Part shown: in pieces, positions 28,356-37,015 of the stretch
Layout of the letters: each line of letters opens with the position of its first letter
How positions within the stretch are numbered: the stretch's first letter is position 1
DNA from: Roseiarcus sp963759955
GTDB lineage: Bacteria > Pseudomonadota > Alphaproteobacteria > Rhizobiales > Beijerinckiaceae
Reading direction: 5' to 3'
NCBI GenBank assembly: GCA_963759955.1
Contig: CAVXCA010000087.1
Span: 8,991 to 72,990 of the forward strand
DNA length: 64,000 nt
The notes under the pieces: model-generated
Told to the model about the DNA's origin: nothing
The model's input: the letters and a program-made list of their open reading frames with translations, nothing else
Databases searched by the model: none
Made by a program: the position numbers and the translations under genes

Positions 28356-28370
28356 GTAGTTTCCGAACCT
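28356..28370 (+). promoter_or_regulatory. stress-island box, small secreted protein copy
   Basis: Reads GTAGTTTCCGAACCT toward the gene at 28479. The flanks make a six-base dyad GAGTAG...CTACTC, the best dyad of all copies. CTAGAG follows with TA at 38-39. It lies just outside the IS630 right end. Confidence 0.7.
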
Positions 28371-28478
28371 ACTCGCGCCCTCGCGCGCCGGCTAGAGTTT
28401 GCATGAGGCAAGCGCCGCACTGGCCGTTCTGGTTCATTCGAACCAACGTGAGCTCGCGGCGAACCTCGGGAGAAAATC

Positions 28479-28727
28479 ATGTTGTCACGTAAATCAAGAA
28501 GCGGGTCTTTGGCCGCGCTCGTCGCCGCCGGCGCCATGTTGCTGTCGGCTACCCTATCGCAGGCCGCAATGGCGCCGGCTCCCGCCGCCACATATGCGGG
28601 GTCCGACATCCAGTTGGCCTGGTGCGCTGTCGGCGCTCATATCGGACCCATCGGCGCCTGTATCGGCGGTTACCACCGCCACCACTGCTGGTACAATCGT
28701 TGGGGCCATCGGGTCTGCAACTGGTAG
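28479..28727 (+). CDS. small exported Cys/His/Trp-rich protein
   Basis: 82 residues with a signal peptide (about 1-29, LSATLSQAA). The mature part of about 53 residues has the pattern DIQLAWCA-GAHIGP-GACIG, then H/R-rich GYHRHH and CWYNRWGHRVCNW. Four cysteines suggest two disulfides in the periplasm. A close paralogue lies at 40067-40312 on the other strand. No named family is recognised. It is expressed from a box-bearing promoter, so a stress-related envelope role is inferred. Confidence 0.8.
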   Translation: MLSRKSRSGSLAALVAAGAMLLSATLSQAAMAPAPAATYAGSDIQLAWCAVGAHIGPIGACIGGYHRHHCWYNRWGHRVCNW

Positions 28728-28873
28728 AAGCCGCCTCCGAGGCCGCGTCGTCGTAAAATGGCGGCGCGGACTCTGCGCGCCTCGATTCGAATACGGCCGC
28801 CGGCGAATTTTCCGGCGGTCGCCCTGCGCGGCGAGTTTGCAGCGAATCGCTCGCCTTGCGCGGTCCGCTCCAC

Positions 28874-28917
28874 AGTTTCCAAAGGCTCGGCCGGCTCGCC
28901 ATTCACAAGGCGAGGCC
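28874..28917. repeat. hairpin repeat, copy 2 (possible terminator)
   Basis: GGCTCGCC-N8-GGCGAGGCC hairpin related to the copy at 27061-27103. It lies between the convergent genes ending at 28727 and 28903 and overlaps the stop of the latter, so a bidirectional terminator is plausible. Confidence 0.4.
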
Positions 28918-29109
28918 GTTCACGCTCGCCCAGCCGAGGACGACGACGGTCAGCGCCGCGATGAAGACGGGGCGGCCCAGCAAGGATGTAATGCGGTCGA
29001 CGACGCGCCGATGTTGCGTGGCGTTGGCGTGGTGCTCGGCGTGGAGCCGGGCGATCGACTGAATCGTCTCTTCGATATGGATCGGAAGGATCGCAGGCGC
29101 GGCGTCCAA
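28903..29109 (-). pseudogene. DUF1003-like membrane protein, C-terminally truncated
   Basis: The recognisable part is IEETIQSIARLHAEHHANAT, then RVVDRITSLLGRPVFIAALTVVVLGWASVN, which is the first half of DUF1003-type proteins (basic His-containing helix and first membrane hairpin). It stops six residues into what should be the loop, so the second membrane helix is missing. The start is uncertain: no ATG is available, and a TTG at 29109 or 29202 would be needed; the second would overlap the next upstream gene. The missing start and missing C-terminus together suggest a decayed copy. Confidence 0.5.
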
Positions 29110-29173
29110 ATCAGGCGCTGACGATCCTTCGCAAGCGGAATCGCGCGTCGCCGCACCGTACGATTGCGATCGG

Positions 29174-29326
29174 CTAGCGGCCGACGAGCCACAGCACGAC
29201 AAGCACGATCAAAACGACGCCGAGAACGCCGCCCAGCCCCGTGCCGCCATAGTAACTGTGCGCGTAATAGCCACCGCCGCCGCCGAAGACGATAATCAAT
29301 AATACGATGATAAGAATCAGGCTCAT
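29174..29326 (-). CDS. 50-residue DUF3309-like membrane protein
   Basis: Very short gene. It encodes two hydrophobic helices (MSLILIIVLLIIVFGGGGG, then GGVLGVVLIVLVVLWLVGR) joined by a Tyr/Gly loop (YYAHSYYGGTG). This layout is that of DUF3309-type mini-proteins common beside CsbD genes in alphaproteobacteria. ATG at 29326 with GGAGGC upstream; stop TAG at 29174. A paralogue with the same plan is at 41203-41373. Probably an inner-membrane stress protein of unknown action, possibly cotranscribed with csbD just upstream. Confidence 0.8.
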   Translation of the reverse strand: MSLILIIVLLIIVFGGGGGYYAHSYYGGTGLGGVLGVVLIVLVVLWLVGR

Positions 29327-29375
29327 GATCCAGCCTCCGGGTTGATGATGTTCGCTTCGGCGGGGGCGGCGGATT

Positions 29376-29561
29376 TCACGGCTTCTTCAGCGCATCCCGC
29401 ACCGCGTCGTTCACGCCGCCGACGGCGTTCTGAATCTTGCCGACGGCCTTTTCGGCCTTGCCGTCGCTTTGCAACTTGGCGTCGCCGATCGCCTTGCCGA
29501 CGGCTTCCTTCGCGGCGCCCGTGACTTCCTTGACCGAACCGGCGATTCTGTTCTTGTCCAT
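29376..29561 (-). CDS. csbD: CsbD-family stress protein
   Basis: 61-residue hydrophilic, Lys/Ala-rich protein starting MDKNRIAGSVKEVTGAAKEA and containing GKAIGDAKLQSDGKAEKAVG, the repeated CsbD signature. The family is strongly induced in general stress responses; its function is unknown. GAGGAGAG precedes the ATG. A stress box with a CGTTAC -10 candidate lies about 103 bp upstream. Confidence 0.92.
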   Translation of the reverse strand: MDKNRIAGSVKEVTGAAKEAVGKAIGDAKLQSDGKAEKAVGKIQNAVGGVNDAVRDALKKP

Positions 29562-29663
29562 GGCTGCGCTCTCCTCGTGTTTCGTGGCGACACGCGACAG
29601 CGCCTGGAGTTGCGCCGTTCCCGTTTCGCATCGAGACCGTAACGGGATCGTTCGAGAGGCGGC

Positions 29664-29678
29664 AGCGTCGGAAATTAC
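29664..29678 (-). promoter_or_regulatory. stress-island box, csbD copy
   Basis: Reads GTAATTTCCGACGCT toward csbD, preceded by CTAG. The -10 candidate CGTTAC has TA at 38-39. Confidence 0.7.
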
Positions 29679-29747
29679 CTAGATTTGGCGGAGGCTCGAA
29701 CCTCGGCGGCGCCGCTTCAGCGGTCGAAGCCGGCGCCGTGGGACTAG

Positions 29748-29762
29748 GTAGTTTCCGAACCT
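29748..29762 (+). promoter_or_regulatory. stress-island box, PRC-barrel gene copy
   Basis: Reads GTAGTTTCCGAACCT toward the gene at 29911, preceded by CTAG. CTTATC follows with TA at 37-38. Confidence 0.7.
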
Positions 29763-29910
29763 GTTTCCCGCCGGCTCGTCCCTTATCCTGATGCTTCGGG
29801 CGGGCTGGATCGACGCAAGGAAGCCCGTCGGGCTATACTTGAAAACGGCATGAACGGTTCGGCCCGCGGCCAGGTTGGCGGCAAGACCCATTGGTAAAAG
29901 GCGCCAAGCT

Positions 29911-30687
29911 ATGATGCAGATCATTTCCCCCCTGAGAGGTTTCGCGATCGAGGCGAAAGACGGCCTGATCGGAACCGTCGCCGATTTCCTGTTCGACGAC
30001 GCGACATGGAAAGTGCGCTGGCTCGTCGTCAATTGCGGCGCCTGGCTGCCCGGGCGCAAGGCGCTGATCCATCCCTCGGCGATTTCGCGGGCCGACCTGG
30101 AACAGCAACGATTTATCGTGTCGCTGACGAAGCCCCAGGTCGAGAAGAGCCAGGAATTGGCTGACGACCAGCCGGTGTCGCAGCAGATGGAGAACCAGCT
30201 CTATACGTACTATGGCTGGGACCCGCTCTGGAGCGGCCCCTATCTCAGCGAGACGCCCGGCGCGATGGCTTGGCCCTATATGGCGCCGCCCTATTTCGGC
30301 TTGGGCCTGAGCGCCGACGAGCGCCATGCCAAGGGCGCGAGTTTGCACGGAGCCGATCCGCACCTGCGCAGCGTCGACGAAGTGACGGGATACCGCCTTC
30401 ACGCAGTCGACGGCGAAATCGGCCATATCGAGAACTTCATGATCGACGACGCCGACTGGAGCATCCATTATTTCGTCGTCGACACCAGGAATTGGTGGTT
30501 TGGCAAGCGCGTATTGATCTCGCCGCTCGCGGTGAAATCGATCGATTGGTTCGACCGCCACGTCGAACTCAACGTGTCGCGCGAACAGGTCAAGTCGAGC
30601 CCGCCGTGGGATCCTCTGGAGGCTTTCAATCGAGACTATGCGAAGCGGCTCCACAGCCATTACGGATGGCCGGAGTCGGACGCTTAA
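29911..30687 (+). CDS. tandem PRC-barrel domain protein
   Basis: 258 residues with two PRC-barrel modules. The first (about 1-80) has GFAIEAKDGLIGTVADFLFDD and WKVRWLVVNCGAW; the second (about 150-235) has GYRLHAVDGEIGHIENFMIDD and WSIHYFVVDTRNWW, so the modules are clearly duplicated. The linker is rich in Tyr, Trp and Pro. It is cytoplasmic, with no signal peptide. PRC barrels act as RNA or protein docking modules; this stress-associated two-domain type has no defined activity. Start is the first of two adjacent ATGs. Confidence 0.88.
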   Translation: MMQIISPLRGFAIEAKDGLIGTVADFLFDDATWKVRWLVVNCGAWLPGRKALIHPSAISRADLEQQRFIVSLTKPQVEKSQELADDQPVSQQMENQLYTYYGWDPLWSGPYLSETPGAMAWPYMAPPYFGLGLSADERHAKGASLHGADPHLRSVDEVTGYRLHAVDGEIGHIENFMIDDADWSIHYFVVDTRNWWFGKRVLISPLAVKSIDWFDRHVELNVSREQVKSSPPWDPLEAFNRDYAKRLHSHYGWPESDA

Positions 30688-30819
30688 GCGAAACGTTGGA
30701 CGGATCGGCGCGCCCGACGTGGCAAGGCAGTCTTTTGCGATCGTCTTTTCTCGCGACCGATTCTCCCAAGCCCCGGCGACGGGAATGCGCGGCCTTGCCT
30801 CGCAAGAAACGCTACGTTG

Positions 30820-31689
30820 TCACTTGGCGAGCCGCTTGCGGATCGACTGCAATTCCTGCTCGCGCTCGGCGCTCGTTTTTGGGTAACTCATTTTGAGTCC
30901 TGCGAACGTATCGAGGACAATTTGGGATACGATTAATCGAGCGTTTTCCTTGTCGTCGGCGGGAACGACATACCAGGGGGCGTGATGGGTGCTCGTGGCG
31001 CCGAGGCATTCCTCATAGGCCTTCATGTAGCGCTTCCAGAATTTTCTCTCTTCGATGTCGGCAAGGCTGAGTTTCCAGTTCTTTCCCGCCTCGTCGATGC
31101 GTTCGAGAAAGCGTTTCCGTTGCTCTTCCTCCGAGAGATGGAGGAAGAACTTGACGATGCGGGTTCCGTTTACGTGAAGGTGTCTCTCCAAATCCACAAT
31201 CGAACGATAGCGGTCGCGCCAGACCGTCTTGTCGCCATGCGGCGCGTCTGGGAGCCGTTCGCCGCGGAGAATTTCGGGATGAACGCGGACGATCAGCACC
31301 TCCTCATAGTAGGATCGGTTGAAGATGCCGATCCGCCCGCGTTCGGGCAGATCACGCGTGGTGCGCCAGAGAAAATCGTGTTCCAGTTCGGCGGGGCTGG
31401 GATGCTTGAAGCTGAAGACTTGGCAGCCTTGAGGGTTGACCCCCGACATCACGTGCCTGATCGCGCCGTCCTTTCCCGCCGCGTCCATCGCCTGAAAAAT
31501 CAGCAGGACGGCGTAACGGTCGGATGCATAGTGAAGCTCCTGGAGCGCGCTCAGCTGGGCGACGTGTTCGTCCAGCAATTCTTGGTATTGCTCCTTCGAT
31601 TGATAGACGGGATCAACCTTCGTCGGCCACTTCTCGAGATTGACCTCGCCTCTTTCCCGCAGCCGAAAATCCTTTGAATTTATTTTCAT
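30820..31689 (-). CDS. ppk2: polyphosphate kinase 2 family protein
   Basis: 289 residues: PPK2 nucleotide/polyphosphate kinase. Walker A is AMDAAGKDG (about residue 67), the lid-side motif FNRSYYEEVLIVRVHPE is at about 125, and the C-terminal FKYRDLTER-equivalent region is WKLSLADIEERKFW. Such enzymes use polyphosphate to rephosphorylate nucleotides, or the reverse, in the cytoplasm. It is the last gene of a leftward stretch after the proton ATPase (42-bp gap) and is probably in its transcript. Regenerating ATP from polyphosphate next to an ATP-driven proton pump is a sensible pairing, but this is inference. Confidence 0.92.
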   Translation of the reverse strand: MKINSKDFRLRERGEVNLEKWPTKVDPVYQSKEQYQELLDEHVAQLSALQELHYASDRYAVLLIFQAMDAAGKDGAIRHVMSGVNPQGCQVFSFKHPSPAELEHDFLWRTTRDLPERGRIGIFNRSYYEEVLIVRVHPEILRGERLPDAPHGDKTVWRDRYRSIVDLERHLHVNGTRIVKFFLHLSEEEQRKRFLERIDEAGKNWKLSLADIEERKFWKRYMKAYEECLGATSTHHAPWYVVPADDKENARLIVSQIVLDTFAGLKMSYPKTSAEREQELQSIRKRLAK

Positions 31690-31731
31690 TTTCTTCCTCC
31701 CGCTGGCGCCGGCCGCCTCAGTCGTGTCGGT

Positions 31732-34354
31732 TCACTTGCGGGACTCGTCCCGAATCTCCCGCTCCACCTGAAGCCAGTCCGAAACTGCATAGCCTCCACG
31801 GCGGCCTCGCCGCTCATAGAGTTGATAGGCGCGCTTGGCGATCCGCGGCGTCAAGTCGACAGGCTCCTTGGCCAATAGGGGCGCGGCAGTTGGGTCGAAA
31901 ATCCGGTACGCGACCAGTTTCACGCGATCGTTTACGAGGAACCACACCAGAGCATAGCCCCACACGAACAGCGCCCAGCCCCAGCCGAGCGGCGTCATAA
32001 ACAACCCATAAACCGCGATCAGAGTCGCCACGGCTTGCGTGCCGAACACCGCCAGAAGCAGAATCCGTGCGGGACGTATCGACCAGAAGGGGCCGCGCGT
32101 GCGGGTCAGGAAAATTGTCAGATGTCCCGCGACAGACAGCTTTAGGTACATCAACGTTTGAATGTGTGCGCGGTCGAGGTGGAAGACGCGCTCTCCGAGA
32201 TAAAACAGGCCAAACGCAGACATGACGCCAACGACGCCCAGCACAGTGGCGACGCCGAGCACCATGCGCATATTCCAGGCCTCGGGCGCATCCTTGTAAT
32301 GAACGTTGTCATAGGCGATGGACAGGATGGCGCCGTCGTTGAGCAGGGCCAGCATCACGATCATCACCGCCGTCAACGGGTAGAAGTTGAAGATCAGGAT
32401 CGACAGCGTCATGAACAGCAGCACGCGCAACGTCTCGGCGATGCGGTAGATCGCATAGCTGTTCATCCGCTGGAAAATCTTCCGGCTCTCCTTGATCGCG
32501 TCGACAATGACCGACAGGCCGGGCGTCATCAGCACGATGGCCGCCGCAGCGCGCGCTGCGTCCGTAGCCCCCGAAACGGCGATGCCGCAGTCGGCCTTCT
32601 TCAGCGCCGGGGCGTCGTTCACCCCGTCGCCGGTCATGCCGACGATGTGGCCGCCTTGCTGCAGGACATCAACGATGTGGAATTTGTGTTCTGGGAAGAC
32701 CTGGGCGAAGCCGTCCGCCTTCTCTATCGACTCCGCCAGCGCCGCCGTCTCACGACGTTTCGAGTTCGCCGAAGCCGCTGGCGTCGAGGATATTCGCGCC
32801 CATCCCCAGTTTCTTGGCGGTTTCCTGAGCGATGGCCAGCGCGTCGCCAGTGACCATCTTGACGCTTACGCCCATCTCCCGAGCGGTCGCGATGGTCGCC
32901 TTGGCGTCCTCGCGCGGTGGATCGAACAGCGGCAGCACGCCGAGAAACCGCCATGGACCGTCTCCCTCGGCCCGCGCCACGCCCAAGGAGCGAAAGCCGC
33001 GCGCCGCGAATGCGTTGACGGCCTTGTCGACGGCGGGCTTCACCTCGCCGGCATTGGCCGACAGCGCCAAGATCACCTGCGGCGCGCCCTTGGCGACCTT
33101 GAACTGCTTTCCGTCCACGCCCTTGACCGTGGCTTCGGTGCGCTTATGCACCGGGTCGAACGGCTGAAAATGAACCACCTGGTAGCCCTTCAGGGCCTGA
33201 TCGCTCTTGAGGCCGCCCAGCACGGCCAAGTCGATGGTGTCCTTATCGTCCGCGCGCGACGCCAACGCGGCGTTCAGGACGACTTGATCGGCAGGGACGT
33301 CGTTGACGCAGAACGGATCGCCCAGGGTCAACTTGTTCTGCGTCAGCGTGCCGGTCTTGTCCGAGCACAATATGTCGACGCCGGCGAGTTCCTCGATCGC
33401 CGACAATCGCGTCACAATCGCTTCTTTCTTTGCGAGCAGGCGCGCTCCAACCGCCATTGTCACCGAGAGCACCGTGGGCATCGCCACGGGGATCGCGGCC
33501 ACGGTCAGCACCAGAGCAAATTGCAACGTTGTGACGATCGGGTCGTCGCGAAACAGCGCGACGAGAACAATCACCGACACCAGAGCCACGGCGAGAATGA
33601 TCAGGTAATTGCCGATCTTAAGCACGGCGCGTTGGAAATGACTGACGGTATGGACCTCTTGCACCAGTTCCGCCGTCTTGCCGAAATAGGTCTTGGCGCC
33701 GGTCGCGTAGACCATGGCGCCGATTTCGCCCTGGCGAACGATCGATCCGGAGAATACGGCCTCGCCAGGCTTGCGCGTGGCGGGCAGCGACTCGCCCGTC
33801 AGGGCCGACTGATCCACTTCGATCGGGTCGCCTTCGAGGAGGCGCGCATCGGCTGGCACAATGTCGCCCAGGCGCACACGGATGACGTCGCCCGGCACCA
33901 GATCACGCGCCGCTGGGTTGATCCACTTTCCATCCCGTTTCACATTGGCCTTGATCGCGAGTTTCGCCTTCAGGGCGGCGATTGCGTTGCCCGCTTGGTG
34001 TTCCTCCCAGAAACCGACAACAGCGTTGGCCACGAGCAGAAGCAGAATGATGCCAAAGTCTGGCCAGTGCCGATCGATCGCCGAAAGAACCACGGCCGCC
34101 TCGATCATCCAGGGGATGGGACCCCAGAAATAGCTGAGGAATTTCAAGATCTCGTTGGTCTTTTTCTCTTCGATTTCGTTGGGGCCATATTGGATCAGCC
34201 GCTTCTGCGCCTCGGCTTGAGAAAGGCCGTCCGGTGACGACCCGAGTTTTTTTTCCAACTCCGCCAGCGGCAGGGATTTCAAATCGTCCTTGGCGTCGGA
34301 CTTCGATCCCGGCTCGGAGATGGCAGCTTGGGTAGGGGTGTCGTTGGATACCAT
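31732..34354 (-). pseudogene. plasma-membrane proton-efflux P-type ATPase, frameshifted
   Basis: P-type ATPase of the H+-pumping (P3A) class. The N-terminal cation-ATPase domain (LSQAEAQKRLIQYGPNEIEE), TGES loop (DQSALTGESLPATRKPGE) and phosphorylation site CSDKTGTLTQNKL are in one frame. That frame ends in a premature stop at 32750. One surplus C at 32764 explains this: skipping it gives ESKRRETAALAESIEKADGF and leads into MTGDGVNDAPALK, the hinge motif, and the remaining six-helix C-terminal part to 31732. The joined product is about 873 residues, normal for the family. As written the gene makes no working pump. It is either a recent null mutation or a base-calling insertion. Confidence 0.88.
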
Positions 34355-34421
34355 AACCGGTGTTCCTTCTATCTTTGCGACGCCCCAAGTTTCGCGATCT
34401 GCGGGATATCTGTCTTCGTGG

Positions 34422-34796
34422 TCATGCGCCTTCGGGAGTGTCCGTGATCCAGTCTTTCGCGGCAGGCAATTCGGCGAGCCTGAACAGCCGGACGTCCCCG
34501 TGAAAGAATGGTTTGAACATGTTGACCATTGCGCTCATCCACGCGTGATCAGTGACCACGGCGATGCGGCTGAAATCGTGCCAGTGCCTGAAGCCGAACG
34601 CGCTGTCATCCCACAGCGCCTCAAGTTCAAAGCCTGTGAAATCCCTTCCGATGACATAAAGCAACCTGACCGGACCCTTCGCCATCATCGCTTCGGCCTT
34701 GGGGATAAGCGTGTTGCGATAATCTTCGTGCGTTACTTTGCCACTGGCTTCGATCGCCATCACGTCCGGCGGCAGGCCCTCGATGAATTTGAACAT
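34422..34796 (-). CDS. SpoIIAA/STAS-like protein
   Basis: 124 residues matching the SpoIIAA-like fold common in proteobacteria: GLPPDVMAIEASGKVTHEDY, IPKAEAMMAKGPVRLLYVIG, FRHWHDFSRIAVVTDHAWM, and a C-terminal FRLAELPAAKDWI. It is a cytoplasmic, single-domain protein. It probably binds lipophilic ligands or regulates a partner; function is not established. It lies 67 bp upstream of the proton ATPase on the same strand. Confidence 0.85.
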   Translation of the reverse strand: MFKFIEGLPPDVMAIEASGKVTHEDYRNTLIPKAEAMMAKGPVRLLYVIGRDFTGFELEALWDDSAFGFRHWHDFSRIAVVTDHAWMSAMVNMFKPFFHGDVRLFRLAELPAAKDWITDTPEGA

Positions 34797-34860
34797 CGTC
34801 TCCCTCCCTGTACGTTTACGTCTCGGGAATTCGCGGCGCCGCCAACACGCGGGTTCTCCT

Positions 34861-35238
34861 CTACGGGCGGATGACCGCCAGCGTGTGCTGCGCGATCATC
34901 AGTTCTTCGTTGGTCCGGATGACCCAGACCGACACGCCGCCGACCGAAGCTTCAGTGTGATTGCCGAGCGACAGCCCGAGCTCGATGGCGGCGTCGAGCA
35001 TCCAGGGAACGGGCGCCCAGGATTTTCCGAACACCCGGCGCAAGGGATGAACGCTGGCGTCCGGCATAGCGTTGGGGCCGAAATCTTCCAGCCGGCGACG
35101 CGCTTCATCGCTCGTCAGGCCTGTCGGCGCGGCCCCGTTCACATCGGCGCCCGATCGAGCGGTCGAGACCTTTTCACTGACGGCCGGAGGTGGCATGGCC
35201 TTATCCAATCTGATTTCCGGCAGCGACAGCCGGTTCAA
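34861..35238 (-). pseudogene. chimeric remnant: P-type ATPase N-terminus joined to acetate-kinase C-terminus
   Basis: 125-residue frame. Residues about 40-92 (GLTSDEARRRLEDFGPNAMP ... KSWAPVPWMLDAAIELGL) match the N-terminal domain and first helix of a proton P-type ATPase, similar to the neighbouring full copy. The last 25 residues (SVWVIRTNEELMIAQHTLAV) match the conserved C-terminal end of acetate kinase. A deletion that fused the start of one gene to the end of another explains this. The frame is still open but lacks both active sites, so it is unlikely to have either activity. Confidence 0.65.
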
Positions 35239-35337
35239 TGCTTGTCGCGAGAGGTCACGGGGCGATCGACGCGTCCTTCGTCAAATTCTGAGCGCGACGA
35301 ACGCCGTTCAACTACCCGCGCGCCGTGCGCGAATGAT

Positions 35338-36516
35338 TTATTCCGCGGCCGCTATCGCCGCGTCCTTCACCGCCTCGATCTGAGATAGCTCGGTTACCCA
35401 AAAGGCGCCGGAGCGAGCCTTCTCGTAACCGTAGTCGTAGAGCTGGCGCATCGCGTCGGTCTCGAATCCGGTACCGCCGCTGTCGGGGTGATCTTTGCCG
35501 ATATAGCTGAGGTGAAAACTCAGGCCCTCGCGGGTGGCGGCGTTATAGGTCTCGGCGAGCACCGCCTTCGTGCCGACCCTGTTCAAGGTGGAAAGGGACT
35601 GCGCCGCGATCGCTTCGACTTGCTCCGGCACGACCGCGAAGCCCGGATCGATGCGGGCGTTGACGATGACATACATGGCCGGACGCGAGGCTCGCCAAAA
35701 CGGCTTGCCGCCGAAGAGCACCGCCTGCGGCAATGTATAGACGGGCGCGCTCAGCGCGCCGTCGGCATGCATCTCCTGGAAGACTTTGTCGTTCGCTTCG
35801 ACATCGATGAGTTGCGGCGCGAAGACCACGGGAACGCTCGCGGAGGCGGCGAGAACGTCGCGGAACAGTTCAAAGGCTTTCGGCTCACCGCTGGTCGCGA
35901 TGGCGCCCATGTCCCACACAACGGCGCGCTGCGCGTCGAGATTGGTCGTGACGACCAGCAGGCGACGCCCCTTTTGATCCTCGCGCGCGATCGCCCTTAT
36001 CAGGTCGTCATCGAGATAGCGCTCGACGAGCCCGCGCACGCGCCCGGGACCGAACACCCCGGCGCCGAACAGCGCTCCAAGAGGATTGGGCAGTCCAATC
36101 AAGCGTTGCGCCGCGCCATTCGTGTAAATTTGCCTGAGTCTGTCGTCGTAAGTCGGTCCGAGAAAAGCGAAGGGAGCGATCAGCGCTCCGGTCGAAACGC
36201 CAGAGACAATGGTGAATTCCGGTCGCGTCCCGGACTCGCTCCAGCCGTTGAGAACGCCCGCGCCGAAGGCGCCGCCCCCACCGCCGCCGGACAGCGCGAG
36301 ATAGACGAACGGTTGCCCTTTCTGCACGACGGCGCGTCGCATGACGCCTTGGAGCCTGCCCGCCGTGGCGTCGGCCCAATATCGAATATTAGGCGCGCCG
36401 ATGGGGACCGCGGCCATCTGTTCGGACTCGGTAAAGGGCGTGCGCGGCTCGGTTGCGCAGGCCCCCAGCAGAACGGTGCTCAGCGCGAGCGCGCACAAAG
36501 CATGCACGAGACTCAT
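35338..36516 (-). CDS. patatin-like phospholipase lipoprotein
   Basis: 392 residues. The lipoprotein signal ends in LLGAC (lipobox, Cys at about 20). The patatin domain has the oxyanion loop ALSGGGGGGAFGAG, nucleophile Ser in GVSTG, and the dyad Asp in HADGALSAP. It is a predicted lipid acyl hydrolase anchored in the envelope. It lies upstream of the STAS/ATPase/PPK2 stretch on the same strand. No stress box is found directly in front; only the DUF3096 gene lies upstream. Confidence 0.9.
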   Translation of the reverse strand: MSLVHALCALALSTVLLGACATEPRTPFTESEQMAAVPIGAPNIRYWADATAGRLQGVMRRAVVQKGQPFVYLALSGGGGGGAFGAGVLNGWSESGTRPEFTIVSGVSTGALIAPFAFLGPTYDDRLRQIYTNGAAQRLIGLPNPLGALFGAGVFGPGRVRGLVERYLDDDLIRAIAREDQKGRRLLVVTTNLDAQRAVVWDMGAIATSGEPKAFELFRDVLAASASVPVVFAPQLIDVEANDKVFQEMHADGALSAPVYTLPQAVLFGGKPFWRASRPAMYVIVNARIDPGFAVVPEQVEAIAAQSLSTLNRVGTKAVLAETYNAATREGLSFHLSYIGKDHPDSGGTGFETDAMRQLYDYGYEKARSGAFWVTELSQIEAVKDAAIAAAE

Positions 36517-36620
36517 GAAATGCCGCTCTTGGGCTCGCTCACGTTTGGGTGTCCTTTGGCGGATCGCGCTTCTGAAGTCTTTTGTTGCGACGAATGCCGG
36601 CGTTTGGCCTGCGACGCGTG

Positions 36621-36764
36621 TCAGTGAACGAGCCCGAGGCCAAGGACTCCCGATACGATCAAAAAGAAGGCGACGATGTAATTGAGTAATCGGGGCATCA
36701 TGAGAATGAGAACGCCGGCGATCAGGGAGACGATGGGTTGAAGGTGGGCGATGCTGAGGGTCAT
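36621..36764 (-). CDS. 47-residue DUF3096-type membrane protein
   Basis: Tiny gene encoding MTLSIAHLQPIVSLIAGVLI, then MMPRLLNYIVAFFLIVSGVLG, with two membrane helices around a PRLLNY turn. The pattern LQPIVSLIAG-ILI-PRLLNYIVA is that of DUF3096. AGGAG precedes the ATG at 36764 by nine bases. Likely an inner-membrane mini-protein; function unknown. Confidence 0.82.
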   Translation of the reverse strand: MTLSIAHLQPIVSLIAGVLILMMPRLLNYIVAFFLIVSGVLGLGLVH

Positions 36765-36918
36765 GGACGTGCGCTCCTATTGTGCTGTCTTGAAAAGGCG
36801 CGGACTTCAGAGATGATTGTTACTTTTGGACAACGCGCGTTTCGCGCGCTGAGGTCTGCGCACGACCGCTCCGCTACGCGCGCCATATCCTCATGCGCAT
36901 TCCCTCGCGCCGCATCCG

Positions 36919-36940
36919 CCAGTCGCCGCATGGCGACTGG
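36919..36940. terminator. perfect 9-bp hairpin, candidate terminator
   Basis: CCAGTCGCC-GCAT-GGCGACTGG is a perfect stem with a four-base loop, 76 bp after the stop of the leftward gene ending at 37016. It has no T-run on either side, so a terminator role is likely but not shown. Confidence 0.4.
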
Positions 36941-37015
36941 CCGTTATCGGTCCCGCTTCGCGCCGCCCGCACACGGAAGGGGCGGCGCGTAAAGCCGGAC
37001 TATCCCTTGCGGAAT

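Larger units (their letters stand above)
29562..29910. other. divergent intergenic region, csbD / PRC-barrel gene
   Basis: No gene is seen. It contains two outward-facing stress boxes (29664-29678 and 29748-29762); the inner flanks CTAG are mirrored, giving a near-perfect inverted repeat. Confidence 0.6.

Noticed and set aside
29655..29770. Paired inverted boxes as ends of a small MITE-type repeat element
   Set aside because: Four of the 12 copies are single, internal sequences between paired arms are unrelated, pair spacing varies, no target duplication is seen, and orientation always follows the gene.
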